64,000 nt of DNA from Leptospiraceae bacterium (GCA_017996175.1 JAGOHK010000009.1:20069-84068), one strand, 5' to 3'; counted from the stretch's first letter, positions 45,457 through 54,687 are shown. Translations and numbers: made by a program. The notes: a model not told the origin generated them from the letters alone.

Positions 45457-46411
45457 TCGTAGTAAACCAGAGGTTGAGATAGACTATTCATAAACAAGGA
45501 AATAAGACAAGAAAAATAAATTTACTTTAAATTAATATGAAAATAAACTATTACTTTGATTTGCTATCTCTTACAAGTATGAAAACCAAGTTTTGGAATT
45601 TACTTTGCATCATTATGAACTAGATAAAAATATTTTATTCAAAGTAGAAACCTCGGAGCTTCGTGTTTTGCTTCATGAAAATTATCCTTATGATACAACG
45701 TCTAAGACTTGTTAGATTGAACTATTTGAGCCTGCAAAAATTTTACAAGTAGCGAATCATCACTATAGTAAATGCCAAAATAAATTGCATATTTGTAAAT
45801 CGAAAATGCTGCATTTGCTTCCACCAAACGCTTTTTCTAAAAAATCAATTGGGTAATTACTGTTAGCGTTTGGTATATATACCGTCAACCGACTTTGGCT
45901 CTATGATGAAAGAATGCAAACTAGGACTAAATCTTGTCTATGGAAAAAAAGTAGAGGATAATAAGTATTTTCTCTCTCTCAAAGCAAGCGAGACTATTCT
46001 TTGTTGTGTGCTTAGTAATTTGAGTAAGTTTACGTTCCAGCTTGTGTAGCTAATCCCCTGTATCCCCTTTGGTTCCACCCTTTCGCTAGGCGCTCACCAA
46101 CGCCTGCGCCGGGGACTTTTTTCTAAGGATTACTTTTCTTAATTTCGTATACCTATATTCCTATAAATTTCCACAACCCCCCTTTCGCAAAGGGGGCAGG
46201 GGGATTACACTTCCTTCGTGTTTGCGATACACTTAGTATTGGGGTAAATAGTCCTCTAAACTATCCTCTAAACCGCCTAAAAAAAAATTTTTAGGCGGTT
46301 TAGAGGAATCTTTACCCCATAGTTTGGTCTACTCTTTAGTGTATCCGTAATATATACAAATTGCGAACAAATCGTTTTAAAATCCGAAATCAGCCATTTT
46401 TTCACTATTTT
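45457..46411. other. 955-bp non-coding region with repeats
   Basis: No intact gene is visible; all frames are broken. The part 45540-45960 has open fragments resembling decayed coding sequence. The part 46050-46110 is a C-rich segment (ATCCCCTGTATCCCCTTTGG, CACCCTTTCGCTAGGCGCTC), and 46176-46195 holds a small CCCCCTTT...AAAGGGGG hairpin. From 46226 to 46345 is a nested inverted repeat, listed separately. Confidence 0.6.
46226..46345. repeat. Nested inverted repeat, MITE-like (about 120 bp)
   Basis: Three concentric inverted repeats share one centre. GATACACT (46226) pairs with AGTGTATC (46338), GGGGTAAA (46241) with TTTACCCC (46311), and a perfect 20-bp stem lies at 46264-46283/46288-46307 (TCCTCTAAACCGCCTAAAAA) with an AAAA loop. 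No T-run follows on either side. A miniature transposable element is a reasonable reading; a strong terminator is an alternative. Confidence 0.6.
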
Positions 46412-47074
46412 TTATTTCACTAATTTTTTCAAACTCGGATACAAAGTTTCGGCAACGAGCTTATGACCCTCTGCGGTGGGATGGATTCCGTCTTTTTGAT
46501 TTAGGTCTTTGATTCCGGCTACCTTCTCAAGTAAAAAAGGGGATAAAGGGATATTTTCCTCTTTGGCAAGGCGAGGATAGATAGAGTCAAATTCTTTTAC
46601 GTAGGTTCGTCCCATATTAGGAAATGCTAACATTCGAACTAAAAGAATTTTTACAGATGGATTTTTTTCACGAACACGGGAGATTATTTTTTTGAGATTC
46701 TCTTCAATTAGTTTTGGATCAATTCCGCGCATACCGTCATTTGCCCCAAGTTCTAGGATAAAATAGTCTACACCTTTTGAAATTGACCAATCGAGTCGCG
46801 CAATTCCGCCCGAAGTAGTGTCCCCACTGAGTCCCGCGTTGATTACTTTTAAATCGAATCCATCTTGTTTTAATTTTTTGCCGAGTAAAAAAACGAAGGA
46901 TTCTTCTGGATTAATAAGTCCCATTCCAGCAGTCAGGCTGTCACCGAAAAAAATAATTTTCTTTCGAGAATCGTTTTCTACTTGAGGTTTCTTTTGAGTA
47001 TCCTCTTTTTCTGGGTTACAATTTGAAAAAAATCCAAATAGTAAAACGAATAGGAAAAGTATTAGTTTAATCAT
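46412..47074 (-). CDS. GDSL/SGNH lipoprotein esterase (TesA/arylesterase-like)
   Basis: About 220 residues. Block I is FFGDSLTAGMGL (catalytic Ser), block II is GLSGDTTSGG, block III is LELGANDGMRG (catalytic Asn) and block V is DGIHPTAEGH (Asp-x-x-His). All four blocks are intact, matching the TesA/arylesterase family that cleaves acyl esters in the periplasm. A lipobox (GFFSNC) after MIKLILFLFVLL points to a lipoprotein. I chose ATG 47074 with AGAGG six bases upstream; ATGs at 47089 and 47161 lack this spacing. It follows the DUF5683-like gene by about 20 bp. Confidence 0.88.
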   Translation of the reverse strand: MIKLILFLFVLLFGFFSNCNPEKEDTQKKPQVENDSRKKIIFFGDSLTAGMGLINPEESFVFLLGKKLKQDGFDLKVINAGLSGDTTSGGIARLDWSISKGVDYFILELGANDGMRGIDPKLIEENLKKIISRVREKNPSVKILLVRMLAFPNMGRTYVKEFDSIYPRLAKEENIPLSPFLLEKVAGIKDLNQKDGIHPTAEGHKLVAETLYPSLKKLVK

Positions 47075-47093
47075 GAGTAACCTCTTCATTGAA

Positions 47094-48353
47094 TTAAAAA
47101 GAAAAACTGTATCGGATTTCACTTCTAGTTCCTGCACCGTTCCCGATTCCACGCAGTCCATTCGAATCAGGGACTACGTCAAAACTAATTCCACCTTTTA
47201 GCGATTTATCGGAATAATCCCGTGGTTTCACTTTTGCCCATTCTACACCAATTATGTAGGCATGTATAATTTGGGCAAGGTAAATGGCAATAGCTATTTG
47301 AGTCATCCTTCTCGCGAGGGTAATCTGGGTATCCGCTAATTCCATAGCATCATTGGCTGCGTTGATTTTTTTTATTGCCTGGTTTGTTTGGAAAGTCGTC
47401 AATAAACTAGAAGAGCTTACTAGAGAATTAATCGTTAGGGGATTAATCACTACTTCCGTAACAAGTTTATCTTCAATGGCGGTTTTTGCTTGCCTTGCCT
47501 GATAATCAATTAATCCACCTAGAAATAATAAGGAAAAAATACTAATTCCGAATGTATTTCCCATAAAGTCTTGTTTTGCATATCTTTGACCCCAACCCGG
47601 AAATAATGCGGAGCGGTAAACAAGTTGCCAGGGACTTCGCGGCGAAGCGTAGTAATCCACCATGGTCTCATCCATTTCTAGGTATCTTTCTAATCTCTTA
47701 TTTCGAATTTCTAATTCCGCTAATCTCTTCTCTGTTACTTTTTTTTGTTCTTCTTCTTTTTCTTTTTCTAATTCTCTAAGTCTTTTTTCTTTTTTGAGGT
47801 ATTCAAATTCTTCTTTTTGTAATCGCTCTTCTCTTTCTAGGAGTTTTTCCATTCTATCCATTTCTTTTTTTCGGATTTGCAATTCTTCTTTTCTGAGTTC
47901 ATAATCTCTTTCTATTAATTTGGAATGAGCTTCCGTTGTACTTTCTAATTTTTGAACTCTTCCAGTAAGACCAGAATCAGTTGTAGTTGTGGTAACCGTA
48001 TTATTTGTAACAGTAGGTCTTTCGATGATTCGCTCTATGATTTTTACTGTTTGATTTCCTTCTTGATTTCCTCTTTTATTATTGGGGGAAGATAAATCAG
48101 TTTCCGTTTCGCTTACCGAAGAGTCCTCACTGCTCTGATCTTTTTTCTTGTCTATTTGTATGATTTTTGAAATAGACTTTTTAGGGATAGTTGAAATTTG
48201 CCCCGATTCGGTTTTAAAAGTCATATTTTCTGAATCTTGGTAAAGAATTCTTCCTTTTACAATGGAGCCATTGGTTAACTGGATAGTATCCCCAAATAAC
48301 GTGAAGGAAGTTCCAAATGTAATGAGTGTAAAAGTAAGTAAAATGAGTTTCAT
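47094..48353 (-). CDS. Exported protein with coiled coil and DUF5683-like C-terminus
   Basis: About 419 residues. A signal peptide (MKLILLTFTLITFGTSF) is followed by a small strand-rich domain (IQLTNGSIVKGRILYQDSEN, then GQISTIPKKSISKI). A long Glu/Lys/Arg coiled coil (about 165-245) leads to a membrane region with SALFPGWGQRYAKQDFMGN, the hallmark of DUF5683. A further hydrophobic helix is near the end. It likely spans or lines the envelope. I chose ATG 48353 because the extra residues up to 48386 precede the signal peptide and overlap the upstream TRL gene. The first domain resembles the C-terminus of the FecR lipoprotein at 62938. Confidence 0.75.
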   Translation of the reverse strand: MKLILLTFTLITFGTSFTLFGDTIQLTNGSIVKGRILYQDSENMTFKTESGQISTIPKKSISKIIQIDKKKDQSSEDSSVSETETDLSSPNNKRGNQEGNQTVKIIERIIERPTVTNNTVTTTTTDSGLTGRVQKLESTTEAHSKLIERDYELRKEELQIRKKEMDRMEKLLEREERLQKEEFEYLKKEKRLRELEKEKEEEQKKVTEKRLAELEIRNKRLERYLEMDETMVDYYASPRSPWQLVYRSALFPGWGQRYAKQDFMGNTFGISIFSLLFLGGLIDYQARQAKTAIEDKLVTEVVINPLTINSLVSSSSLLTTFQTNQAIKKINAANDAMELADTQITLARRMTQIAIAIYLAQIIHAYIIGVEWAKVKPRDYSDKSLKGGISFDVVPDSNGLRGIGNGAGTRSEIRYSFSF

Positions 48354-48361
48354 AATAATTT

Positions 48362-48724
48362 TTATTCTCCCCAAATAATTGTGCATTTTCTAAAAAAAAC
48401 AGGACCTAAGATATTTACGGTTGAGTAGTCAATCACTGCGATTTTTGTTATACCTGCTTTTGACATAGTCTCTGTTATACTTTCTGGTGTTCCATGAAAA
48501 ATAAAACTTATAAATATATAACTTCCATCATTGCAGGTTTCTGCTTTTGTTATAATTCTTCCCCGACCTAATTGCGAACTAGTCCCCGGCGGGTATACAT
48601 GTTCTTGCGTATAGTTGAATAGGATTCCAGGCGAGACTGTGGATATACAAAATGAATTTAACAAAATGGAGGTAATGAAAAGTAACCGCAATGGCAAGAT
48701 TAATTTAGCGCAAAATGAATTCAT
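48362..48724 (-). CDS. TRL-like family lipoprotein, copy 1
   Basis: About 120 residues with a signal peptide ending at a lipobox-like cysteine (LLNSFC). The mature part shows the family pattern SPGILFNYTQEH, a GDASI-like position (FHGTPESI) and AGITKIAVIDYSTVNILG near the end. TRL-like proteins are short secreted proteins common in Leptospira; no function is established. The start at ATG 48724 is three bases after the stop of the second copy. It is the most diverged of three tandem paralogs. Confidence 0.75.
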   Translation of the reverse strand: MNSFCAKLILPLRLLFITSILLNSFCISTVSPGILFNYTQEHVYPPGTSSQLGRGRIITKAETCNDGSYIFISFIFHGTPESITETMSKAGITKIAVIDYSTVNILGPVFFRKCTIIWGE

Positions 48725-48726
48725 AT

Positions 48727-49050
48727 TTAGTAAGTAGACCCTTGGACGATAGTGCAATATCGGTTATATACAATATGTAAAATATTAAAAGTAGAATGGT
48801 CGATAGTCGCAATCCGTTTAATTCCTTTTTCATACGCGATTTGACCTGCTGATGCATCTCCAAAAGAAAACAACAAAAGGAATGAATGCTGACAGCCGAC
48901 TACCGTTTTAGTCGAAGGAATATCATTAGAAGGATTTGTTTCACCGGCAAATCGGGTGTATGTGAATAAACCACCACTCACCGGTCCTATTGCGCAGTGA
49001 ATTAAGAAAAAAAAAATAAAGGAAAAAAACAAAAGGCGCAATTTATTCAC
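48727..49050 (-). CDS. TRL-like family lipoprotein, copy 2
   Basis: A 107-residue lipoprotein (lipobox FLIHC), followed by GPVSGGLFTYTRFAG and the family core FGDASAGQIAYEKGIKRIAT-IDHSTFNIL. This copy has the clearest TRL signature, with GDAS and the terminal KRIATIDHS strand. Its start overlaps the third copy by eight bases, so all three are co-translated. It is probably anchored to a membrane; the partner is unknown. Confidence 0.8.
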   Translation of the reverse strand: MNKLRLLFFSFIFFFLIHCAIGPVSGGLFTYTRFAGETNPSNDIPSTKTVVGCQHSFLLLFSFGDASAGQIAYEKGIKRIATIDHSTFNILHIVYNRYCTIVQGSTY

Positions 49051-49408
49051 CTCTCACAATAGTGCAATGACTGTGATAGACACTACCTAATATAGCAGTA
49101 ATTCTTTCTTCTATATGCCCGATTCTAGAAACCCCACCATCGATTTTGGCAGAGTGGATACTGGAATCACCATAGCCCACTAAATACAAGATTGAATATG
49201 AACAAGAAGCTCCTTCTCTCTCTGAATTTGCATTAGCTACTTGTCTAACCAAGCTCGCTCTATGAAAAAAAAGTCCGCCTTTAAAAAAAGAATAAACAGT
49301 AGCATATTCAGGAATAGGATGTGTATTTGTTGTAATGGGCACGCGGAGATTTAACCCAGTACAGGAAAATAGGAAAAAAAACAAAGAATAGATTCGAATT
49401 GAAAACAT
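49043..49408 (-). CDS. TRL-like family lipoprotein, copy 3
   Basis: A 121-residue lipoprotein with lipobox LFSC. It has the same layout as copy 2: RVPITTNTHPIPEY, then YLVGYGDSSIHSAKIDGGVS and RIGHIEERITAILGSVYHSH. It is the first gene of the trio, opposite hslO, so a divergent promoter region lies between 49409 and 49551. The ending HCTIVRGE is shared with copy 2 (YCTIVQGS) and copy 1 (KCTIIWGE), which supports tandem duplication. Confidence 0.78.
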   Translation of the reverse strand: MFSIRIYSLFFFLFSCTGLNLRVPITTNTHPIPEYATVYSFFKGGLFFHRASLVRQVANANSEREGASCSYSILYLVGYGDSSIHSAKIDGGVSRIGHIEERITAILGSVYHSHCTIVRGE

Positions 49409-49464
49409 GAGTTATTTGTGATTTATTGAGAGTAGAATGTAAAAGATTCTTTTCTGTCAATATA

Positions 49465-49504
49465 GAAATTATTAATTTAAATAAAAATTGAAATTAATAA
49501 TTTC
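49465..49504. promoter_or_regulatory. AT-rich inverted repeat between TRL genes and hslO
   Basis: GAAATTATTAATTT and AAATTAATAATTTC form a 14-bp perfect inverted repeat with a 12-bp spacer, then TTTTTT. It lies in the divergent intergenic region 48 bp before hslO. It could be an operator or, on the plus strand, an attenuator-like hairpin. No factor is known. Confidence 0.4.
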
Positions 49505-49551
49505 TTTTTTAATTGACTTGCGATTTTCTGCAATTTTCGATACAAGAGTAT

Positions 49552-50406
49552 ATGAATAAAACAGATTCTTACTTAGTTGGCATTGTACCTGAATATAATT
49601 TTAGATTTTTATTAACGGATTGTTCTAATTCCGTACGAGAAGTGCTTCAAAGACACGAAATGGAAAATTCATCTGCCACTTTAGTTGCGAAAACTATGAT
49701 TGCTGCCTTTTTTCTAGCTGGGCTTGTAAAAGAGGAAACTACGATCAGTATTCAGTTAGAAGGAGAAGGGGAAATCGAGCGGGTAATGGCATATTCGGAT
49801 AGAATGGGAAGAATGCGCGGAATGGCAAAACACAATTCTATTCAAGCGGAAGAAAGTGATCCTACTCTTGGAATTGGGGCGGGGATATTTAGAGTTACCC
49901 GTTGGGGTGGAGTTCAGAAGTTACACCAATCCATTACTAAACTAGAAGATACTTTATTTGAAACAAATCTACTCAACTATATCAATGAATCCGATCAATT
50001 GATTTCGTTTTTATCCATTTACACTGATACAAACTTAAGACCAATGAAAGCCTGTGGTATGATTTTTCAAGCTTTGCCTTTTACTACGTCTAGGCAAATT
50101 GATGATTTGATGGATAAAATTTCAAATATAGATATTGATCAATCTAAAATCTTTGCTAGCTCCTTAGACGACACTCTAAAACTAATGGAGAATATGTTAG
50201 AAACTAAGGCAGATATTTTGGAAGTGGGTATTCCTGAATTTTATTGTGGATGTACGATGGAAAAAATTAAAAAGGTAATCATATCCCTCGGGCAAGAAGA
50301 GGCATATTCCATTGTAGAAGAAAGAGGAAACATCGAAATGGTCTGCGAGTTTTGTCGGGAAAAATATATGTTAGACGCAGAGGAAGTAAGACTACTTTTT
50401 ATCTGA
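49552..50406 (+). CDS. hslO: Redox-regulated chaperone Hsp33
   Basis: About 284 residues of Hsp33. The C-terminal zinc switch has the four cysteines as FYCGC and CEFC, about 30 residues apart; on oxidation they release zinc and activate the holdase. The core contains SSATLVAKTMIAAFFLAGLV and GEGEIERVMAYSDRMGRMRG. I chose ATG 49552 (MNKTDSYLVGIV), which matches the usual N-terminus; the frame is open to 49513. It is the first plus-strand gene after the minus-strand block. Confidence 0.92.
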   Translation: MNKTDSYLVGIVPEYNFRFLLTDCSNSVREVLQRHEMENSSATLVAKTMIAAFFLAGLVKEETTISIQLEGEGEIERVMAYSDRMGRMRGMAKHNSIQAEESDPTLGIGAGIFRVTRWGGVQKLHQSITKLEDTLFETNLLNYINESDQLISFLSIYTDTNLRPMKACGMIFQALPFTTSRQIDDLMDKISNIDIDQSKIFASSLDDTLKLMENMLETKADILEVGIPEFYCGCTMEKIKKVIISLGQEEAYSIVEERGNIEMVCEFCREKYMLDAEEVRLLFI

Positions 50407-50482
50407 TTTGCCTAACCACAGACTTCTTAGTTTTCATTTTTAGATAGTAATAAGTGGGGTTAGGTCGCACCAACTACAAGAT

Positions 50483-50902
50483 ATGGAATTTATTTATAAA
50501 TTAAACGAAATACAAAAGCCAGTTTCTTATTTACGCAAAATATTAGAAGAACGTAATATAGAGTTTCCTGTCATTCTTTTAACGGGAGAAATGGGAGCAG
50601 GCAAAACAACATTTACCTCTAATTTTGTTCGTTCGTATGATTCCGATTTAAATCCTAATTCTCCGACGTTCAACTTAATGAATGAATATAAAACTTCTGG
50701 ATTTAGTATTTTTCATTTTGACTTGTATCGTTTAAAATCAAGTGAGGAAGTAGAAAATCTAGGGTTTGAAGAAATATGGGGCAAACAAGGATTATCCATC
50801 ATCGAATGGTGGGAGATTGCAAAGGAATATTTTGATTTTCCGGTAATTAAAGTTCAGATAGAATTAGTGGATGAACAAACTAGAAAAATTCAAATTTTGT
50901 AA
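50483..50902 (+). CDS. tsaE: tRNA threonylcarbamoyladenosine biosynthesis ATPase TsaE
   Basis: A 139-residue P-loop protein of the YjeE family. Walker A is GEMGAGKT (35-42), the switch region is NPNSPTFNLMNEY, and FHFDLYRL and FEEIWGKQGLSIIEWWE are family signatures. It works with TsaB and TsaD to make t6A in tRNAs that read ANN codons. It is 76 bp downstream of hslO on the same strand. The length is near the family norm. Confidence 0.95.
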   Translation: MEFIYKLNEIQKPVSYLRKILEERNIEFPVILLTGEMGAGKTTFTSNFVRSYDSDLNPNSPTFNLMNEYKTSGFSIFHFDLYRLKSSEEVENLGFEEIWGKQGLSIIEWWEIAKEYFDFPVIKVQIELVDEQTRKIQIL

Positions 50903-50918
50903 CTTAAGATCTTTAAAA

Positions 50919-52400
50919 TTACTTTGTAAGTTCTTGTGATAGTTCTCTGACTTTTGCCGTCATCTGGGAAATTTTTTGTGCACTATCGGAAATATTTGAT
51001 ATGCTAGAATTGATTGTATCTACGTTTTCGGAGGCTGATGACATAGTACTTGCCATATTTTGTGTAACGGTTGATTGTTCTTCGATGGCAGTGGAAATCG
51101 AAAGAGAGATTTCTACTAGTAATTGAATTGTATTACTAATTTCTTTTATTGCATCCACAGATTTGTTTGTAGATGTTTGCACTGCATGGATTTGACTTCC
51201 AATTTCTTTTGTGGCGTTTGTTGTTTGTTCTGAAAGTTTTTTAATTTCAGAGGCTACTATAGCGAAACCCCTTCCGTATTCTCCTGCTCTTGCTGCCTCG
51301 ATGGATGCATTTAGAGATAAAAGATTCGTTTGATCAGAAATGTCGCCGATGAGTTTAATTATCTCCCCAATTTTATCCGAGGCTTTCGATAAACCGGATA
51401 TTGTTTCTGTTGTTTTTAAACTTTCCTCAAATGCTTTTTCTGAAATACTTTTAGCTCGTCCAACTAGATTTTTTATTTCATCGACGGATGCACTTAATTC
51501 TTCTGCACCAGCGGCAATGGATTGTACTCTGGTCGATGTTAGGTTGGAAGCGTAAGATGCATTTTTTGTTTTCTCAGAAGCAAACTGCAGTTCAGAGTTG
51601 ATTGAATTCAAATCTTCATCAATGTTTCCTTGAATTTCAGATTTCCGAATCCTTCTTTTCACTTGCTCTGTAATATCTGTTGCAAATTTTACAACTTTCA
51701 CAACTTTTCCACTCATATCAAAAATAGGATTGTAAGTTGCCTGTATCCAAATTTCCTTTTTATTTTTTCCAAATCTTTTAAATTCGGAAGATTGATAGAT
51801 TCCTGATTTTAAATCATCCCAAATTTTTTTATATTGTGGAGTATTACGATAATTATCCTCAACAAACATCGAATGATGTTTCCCGGAAATTTCTTCCAAA
51901 GAATAATTAAAGATATTTAAGAAATTTTGATTCGCATTTAAAATGATTCCACCGAGAGAAAAAGAAATGATAGCTTGTGATTTATCTAGTGCATCTAACT
52001 GCCCCTTTACTTCTAACGCATCAAGGGTTTTTTGGGTTACGTCCGTTGCAAATTTAATAACTTTATAAGGACGTCCGAATATATTAAAAACTGGATTATA
52101 AGATGCTTCGATCCATACTTCTTTTTTTCCTTTTCCAAATCGTTTAATTGTTTTCGAAAAAAAATTCCCCTGCTTTAAATCTTCCCAAAAATTTCTATAC
52201 TCTATAGATTGAACTTCCTTTTCATCCATAAAAATTTTATGGTGTTTGCCAATGATTTCACTTTGATCATAATTCATTAATTGCAAAAAATTTTGATTGG
52301 CATAAAGAATTTTTCCGTCTAGACTAAACTCAATGGTTGCAAGAGAGCGACTTAAGGCAGTGTAAATGGATTTGTACTCAAATGGATGTCTAATATGCAC
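50919..52400 (-). CDS. Soluble methyl-accepting chemotaxis protein with two PAS domains
   Basis: A 493-residue protein without membrane segments or HAMP. Two tandem PAS domains (about 15-125 and 135-245) are strikingly alike, each with GKHHxxFxxxxxR and [13 protein letters not shown] or [13 protein letters not shown], so the domain was duplicated inside the gene. The signalling part (about 270-493) has the hairpin-tip region [20 protein letters not shown], then [15 protein letters not shown]. It would control CheA from the cytoplasm, perhaps sensing redox state or a cofactor bound by PAS. It converges with tsaE. Confidence 0.92.
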   Translation of the reverse strand: MHIRHPFEYKSIYTALSRSLATIEFSLDGKILYANQNFLQLMNYDQSEIIGKHHKIFMDEKEVQSIEYRNFWEDLKQGNFFSKTIKRFGKGKKEVWIEASYNPVFNIFGRPYKVIKFATDVTQKTLDALEVKGQLDALDKSQAIISFSLGGIILNANQNFLNIFNYSLEEISGKHHSMFVEDNYRNTPQYKKIWDDLKSGIYQSSEFKRFGKNKKEIWIQATYNPIFDMSGKVVKVVKFATDITEQVKRRIRKSEIQGNIDEDLNSINSELQFASEKTKNASYASNLTSTRVQSIAAGAEELSASVDEIKNLVGRAKSISEKAFEESLKTTETISGLSKASDKIGEIIKLIGDISDQTNLLSLNASIEAARAGEYGRGFAIVASEIKKLSEQTTNATKEIGSQIHAVQTSTNKSVDAIKEISNTIQLLVEISLSISTAIEEQSTVTQNMASTMSSASENVDTINSSISNISDSAQKISQMTAKVRELSQELTK

Positions 52401-52549
52401 TCGGAGTTTCCTAGTAGATTACTTTTCTAATTTTGCCAATCTATCTCACAGATTTTATTCACACAACCCTTTTTTTAAAGGTTAGGCGATACCGGAAATA
52501 TTCTATTTTAGCATTGGGAAAAAGTTACGAGTAGAGTTAATTGTAGTGT

Positions 52550-52578
52550 TTAACTGTTTACTGTTTTCTGAGTATAGT
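52550..52578 (+). promoter_or_regulatory. Candidate sigma-70-type promoter for the ankyrin gene
   Basis: TTAACT (52550-52555) and TATAGT (52573-52578) are 17 bp apart, and the gene starts about 80 bp further on. The match is fair but the DNA is AT-rich, so chance is possible. Confidence 0.35.
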
Positions 52579-52659
52579 ATTGATTCCCGTTTTTAAAAAA
52601 ATAAGTAGGTCTATGTATTTCTTATTTAAAAATCCGATACAAAAACTAGGAGAACAAAG

Positions 52660-53109
52660 TTGAAAAAGAACACTTTAGTAAAGTTAATATTAATTTGGAT
52701 TTTATCTTTTGCAGGATCTATTTATGCAACCACAGATGAAGTGCTTTTGTATGCTGCGGAAAAGGGTGATTTGTCGCAAGTAAAAACTGCACTGAACTGG
52801 GATGGGGATGTAAATGCATCTGATCGAAATGGGGCAACTCCATTAATCAAGGCTTGCGAAAATGGTCATAAAACAATCGTAGACTACTTATTAAAAAAAG
52901 GAGCTGATGTAAATTCTAGAGATAAAACAGGGGCTACTGCTTTACTTTATGCAAGTATTGTAGGGGATAAAAAAATCGTAGAGCTTTTGATTAAATATGG
53001 CGCAGATGTAAATGTAAGAGATTCTGGAGGAAAAACACCATTATCCGAAGCAATCCAATTTCAAAATACAGAAGTTATAACCCTCCTAAAAGCTGCCGGT
53101 GCGAAATAA
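52660..53109 (+). CDS. Exported ankyrin repeat protein
   Basis: A 149-residue protein starting at TTG 52660, seven bases after AGGAG. A signal peptide (LVKLILIWILSFAGSIYA) is followed by about four ankyrin repeats, seen as DVNASDRNGATPLIKACENG, then DVNSRDKTGATALLYASIVG and DVNVRDSGGKTPLSEAIQFQ. Ankyrin stacks bind other proteins; the location is periplasmic or extracellular. It stands alone between the MCP and the aminotransferase. Confidence 0.88.
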   Translation: MKKNTLVKLILIWILSFAGSIYATTDEVLLYAAEKGDLSQVKTALNWDGDVNASDRNGATPLIKACENGHKTIVDYLLKKGADVNSRDKTGATALLYASIVGDKKIVELLIKYGADVNVRDSGGKTPLSEAIQFQNTEVITLLKAAGAK

Positions 53110-53163
53110 TAAGATTGTCAACCTGCCTTGCCTATTGCTGTCAAGCCAAGAGGCTATCAAAGA

Positions 53164-53200
53164 ATATCACCGATGGACACCGATAAAAGAACGATAAAAG
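53164..53200 (-). repeat. ATCGGTG intergenic repeat, copy 3 (inverted)
   Basis: The segment reads ATATCACCGATGGACACC and then GATAAAAGAACGATAAAAG, the reverse complement orientation of copy 4. Confidence 0.75.
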
Positions 53201-53290
53201 AAAAGATGTATTTTATTTAGGTATGGAGTTATAAACAATGCAATTAAACGAAGGGCGTAATGACGTGAATGAAAATATCTTAAACCAAAG

Positions 53291-53340
53291 ACCTATCGTT
53301 CAGTTATCGGTGTCCTCGGTGTGCATCGGTGGTAATCTTG
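53291..53340 (+). repeat. ATCGGTG intergenic repeat, copy 4
   Basis: The segment contains TATCGTTCAGTTATCGGTG, then CATCGGTGGTAATCTTG. It lies opposite to copy 3, in the same gap. Confidence 0.75.
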
Positions 53341-53463
53341 AAATATTTTTCTTAATTGTCTAGCCTTACACGATGGCTTCCTTCGTATGGCAAAAAAACC
53401 TAAAAGAACTTGAATTAATCCTGAAAGGCAAAATTCTGACTTTAAGGATTTAAGGAGCCTATT

Positions 53464-54678
53464 ATGTTACTTGTTGCAAAAAGATTAGATGTTGTTGAAC
53501 CGTCCCCCACACTTGCGATCACTGCGCGTGCAAACGCTCTTAAAGCAGAAGGGAAAGATGTTGTAGGTTTTGGGGCGGGAGAGCCTGATTTTGATACCCC
53601 GGAGCATATTAAAAATGCTGCAAAATTGGCGATGGATAAGGGGCTAACCAAGTATACCCCCGTTTCTGGGACAGTAAGTTTAAAAGATGCAATCATCGAA
53701 AAATTCAAACGAGACAATAATTTAACTTACGAAAGAAAAAACATCATTGTAGGTGTTGGCGGCAAACAAGTATTATACAACTTCTTTATGGCAACTATGA
53801 ATCCGGGGGATGAAGTCATCATTCCTGCACCTTACTGGGTAAGTTATGCGGATATAGTGCGTTTGGCGGAAGGAACTCCCGTAATTGTGCAAACTACTCC
53901 CGAGAATAATTTTCAAATCACACCAGCCCAATTAGAAAAAGCTATCACTCCTAAAACAAAAGTATTTATTTTTAATTCTCCATCCAATCCTACAGGTGCC
54001 GCGTATTCCAAAAAAGATGTGGAAGATCTTTGTAATGTTCTACTCAAGCACAAAATCATGATTATCTCCGATGATATTTATGAAAAAGTAATCTACGATG
54101 GATTAGAGTTCGTAAATCCTGCGATGCTTTCTCCTGAACTAAAGGAAAGAACTTTCGTTGTAAATGGAGTATCCAAAGCTTATTCCATGACAGGATGGAG
54201 AATTGGATATGGTGCCGGAAATGCAGAAATCGTAAAGAACATGGATACCATGCAAGGTCAATCAACGTCAAACGCAACTTCTATCGCACAATATGCGGCA
54301 GAAGAAGCACTCAAGGGAGATCAAGCCTGCATTACCGAAATGGTAAAAGCATTTGATGATAGACGAAAAAAAATCGTCAAAGCTCTCAATGATATATCGG
54401 GGGTAAATTGTCGTACACCGCAAGGTGCTTTCTATGTATTTCCCTATATCACTGGTGTTTATGAAATGTCTGGATTCCAAACTCTTCTAAAATCCAATCC
54501 AAATGCTTCGAAGAGTAAATTATTTTGTGATGTTCTTCTAGAAAAATACGAAGTAGCCGCAGTTCCAGGTATTGCGTTTGGAGATGACAATGCGATTCGT
54601 CTATCTTATGCACTCGGTCAAGCAAACATCGACAAAGGTGTGGCGCGTATTGCCAAGATGATCGGGGATTTGAAGTAA
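53464..54678 (+). CDS. aspC: PLP-dependent aspartate aminotransferase (class I)
   Basis: A 404-residue fold-type I aminotransferase. The Schiff-base lysine is K238 in VNGVSKAYSMTGWRIGYG; other marks are FGAGEPDFDTP, SPSNPTG (substrate Asn), DDIYE and the final Arg in IRLSYAL. The pattern fits the Igamma aspartate/prephenate aminotransferases, which move the amino group between aspartate or glutamate and oxo acids. AAGGAG lies seven bases before the ATG. It is flanked by intergenic repeats on both sides and convergent with the HD gene. Confidence 0.93.
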   Translation: MLLVAKRLDVVEPSPTLAITARANALKAEGKDVVGFGAGEPDFDTPEHIKNAAKLAMDKGLTKYTPVSGTVSLKDAIIEKFKRDNNLTYERKNIIVGVGGKQVLYNFFMATMNPGDEVIIPAPYWVSYADIVRLAEGTPVIVQTTPENNFQITPAQLEKAITPKTKVFIFNSPSNPTGAAYSKKDVEDLCNVLLKHKIMIISDDIYEKVIYDGLEFVNPAMLSPELKERTFVVNGVSKAYSMTGWRIGYGAGNAEIVKNMDTMQGQSTSNATSIAQYAAEEALKGDQACITEMVKAFDDRRKKIVKALNDISGVNCRTPQGAFYVFPYITGVYEMSGFQTLLKSNPNASKSKLFCDVLLEKYEVAAVPGIAFGDDNAIRLSYALGQANIDKGVARIAKMIGDLK

Positions 54679-54687
54679 AGATTTTTT

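Larger units (their letters stand above)
53110..53463. other. 354-bp intergenic region with an inverted pair of ATCGGTG repeats
   Basis: No gene is seen. Two copies of the intergenic repeat face each other (53164-53200 and 53291-53340) and enclose about 90 bp. The pair could fold into a large hairpin or be a miniature mobile unit. The ribosome binding site AAGGAG of the aminotransferase is at its end. Confidence 0.55.

Noticed and set aside
46176..46195. C-rich hairpin CCCCCTTT...AAAGGGGG as a terminator
   Set aside because: No T-run and no gene end nearby; it more likely belongs to a decayed repeat.
47635..47647. Short palindrome CTTCGCGGCGAAG as another element of the coding palindrome family
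   Set aside because: It is only 13 bp with a central mismatch and lacks the GTAGGG/CCCTAC ends.
50407..50482. Possible small RNA or tRNA-like sequence between hslO and tsaE
   Set aside because: GGGGTTAGGTCGCACC looked tRNA-like, but no cloverleaf can be formed.
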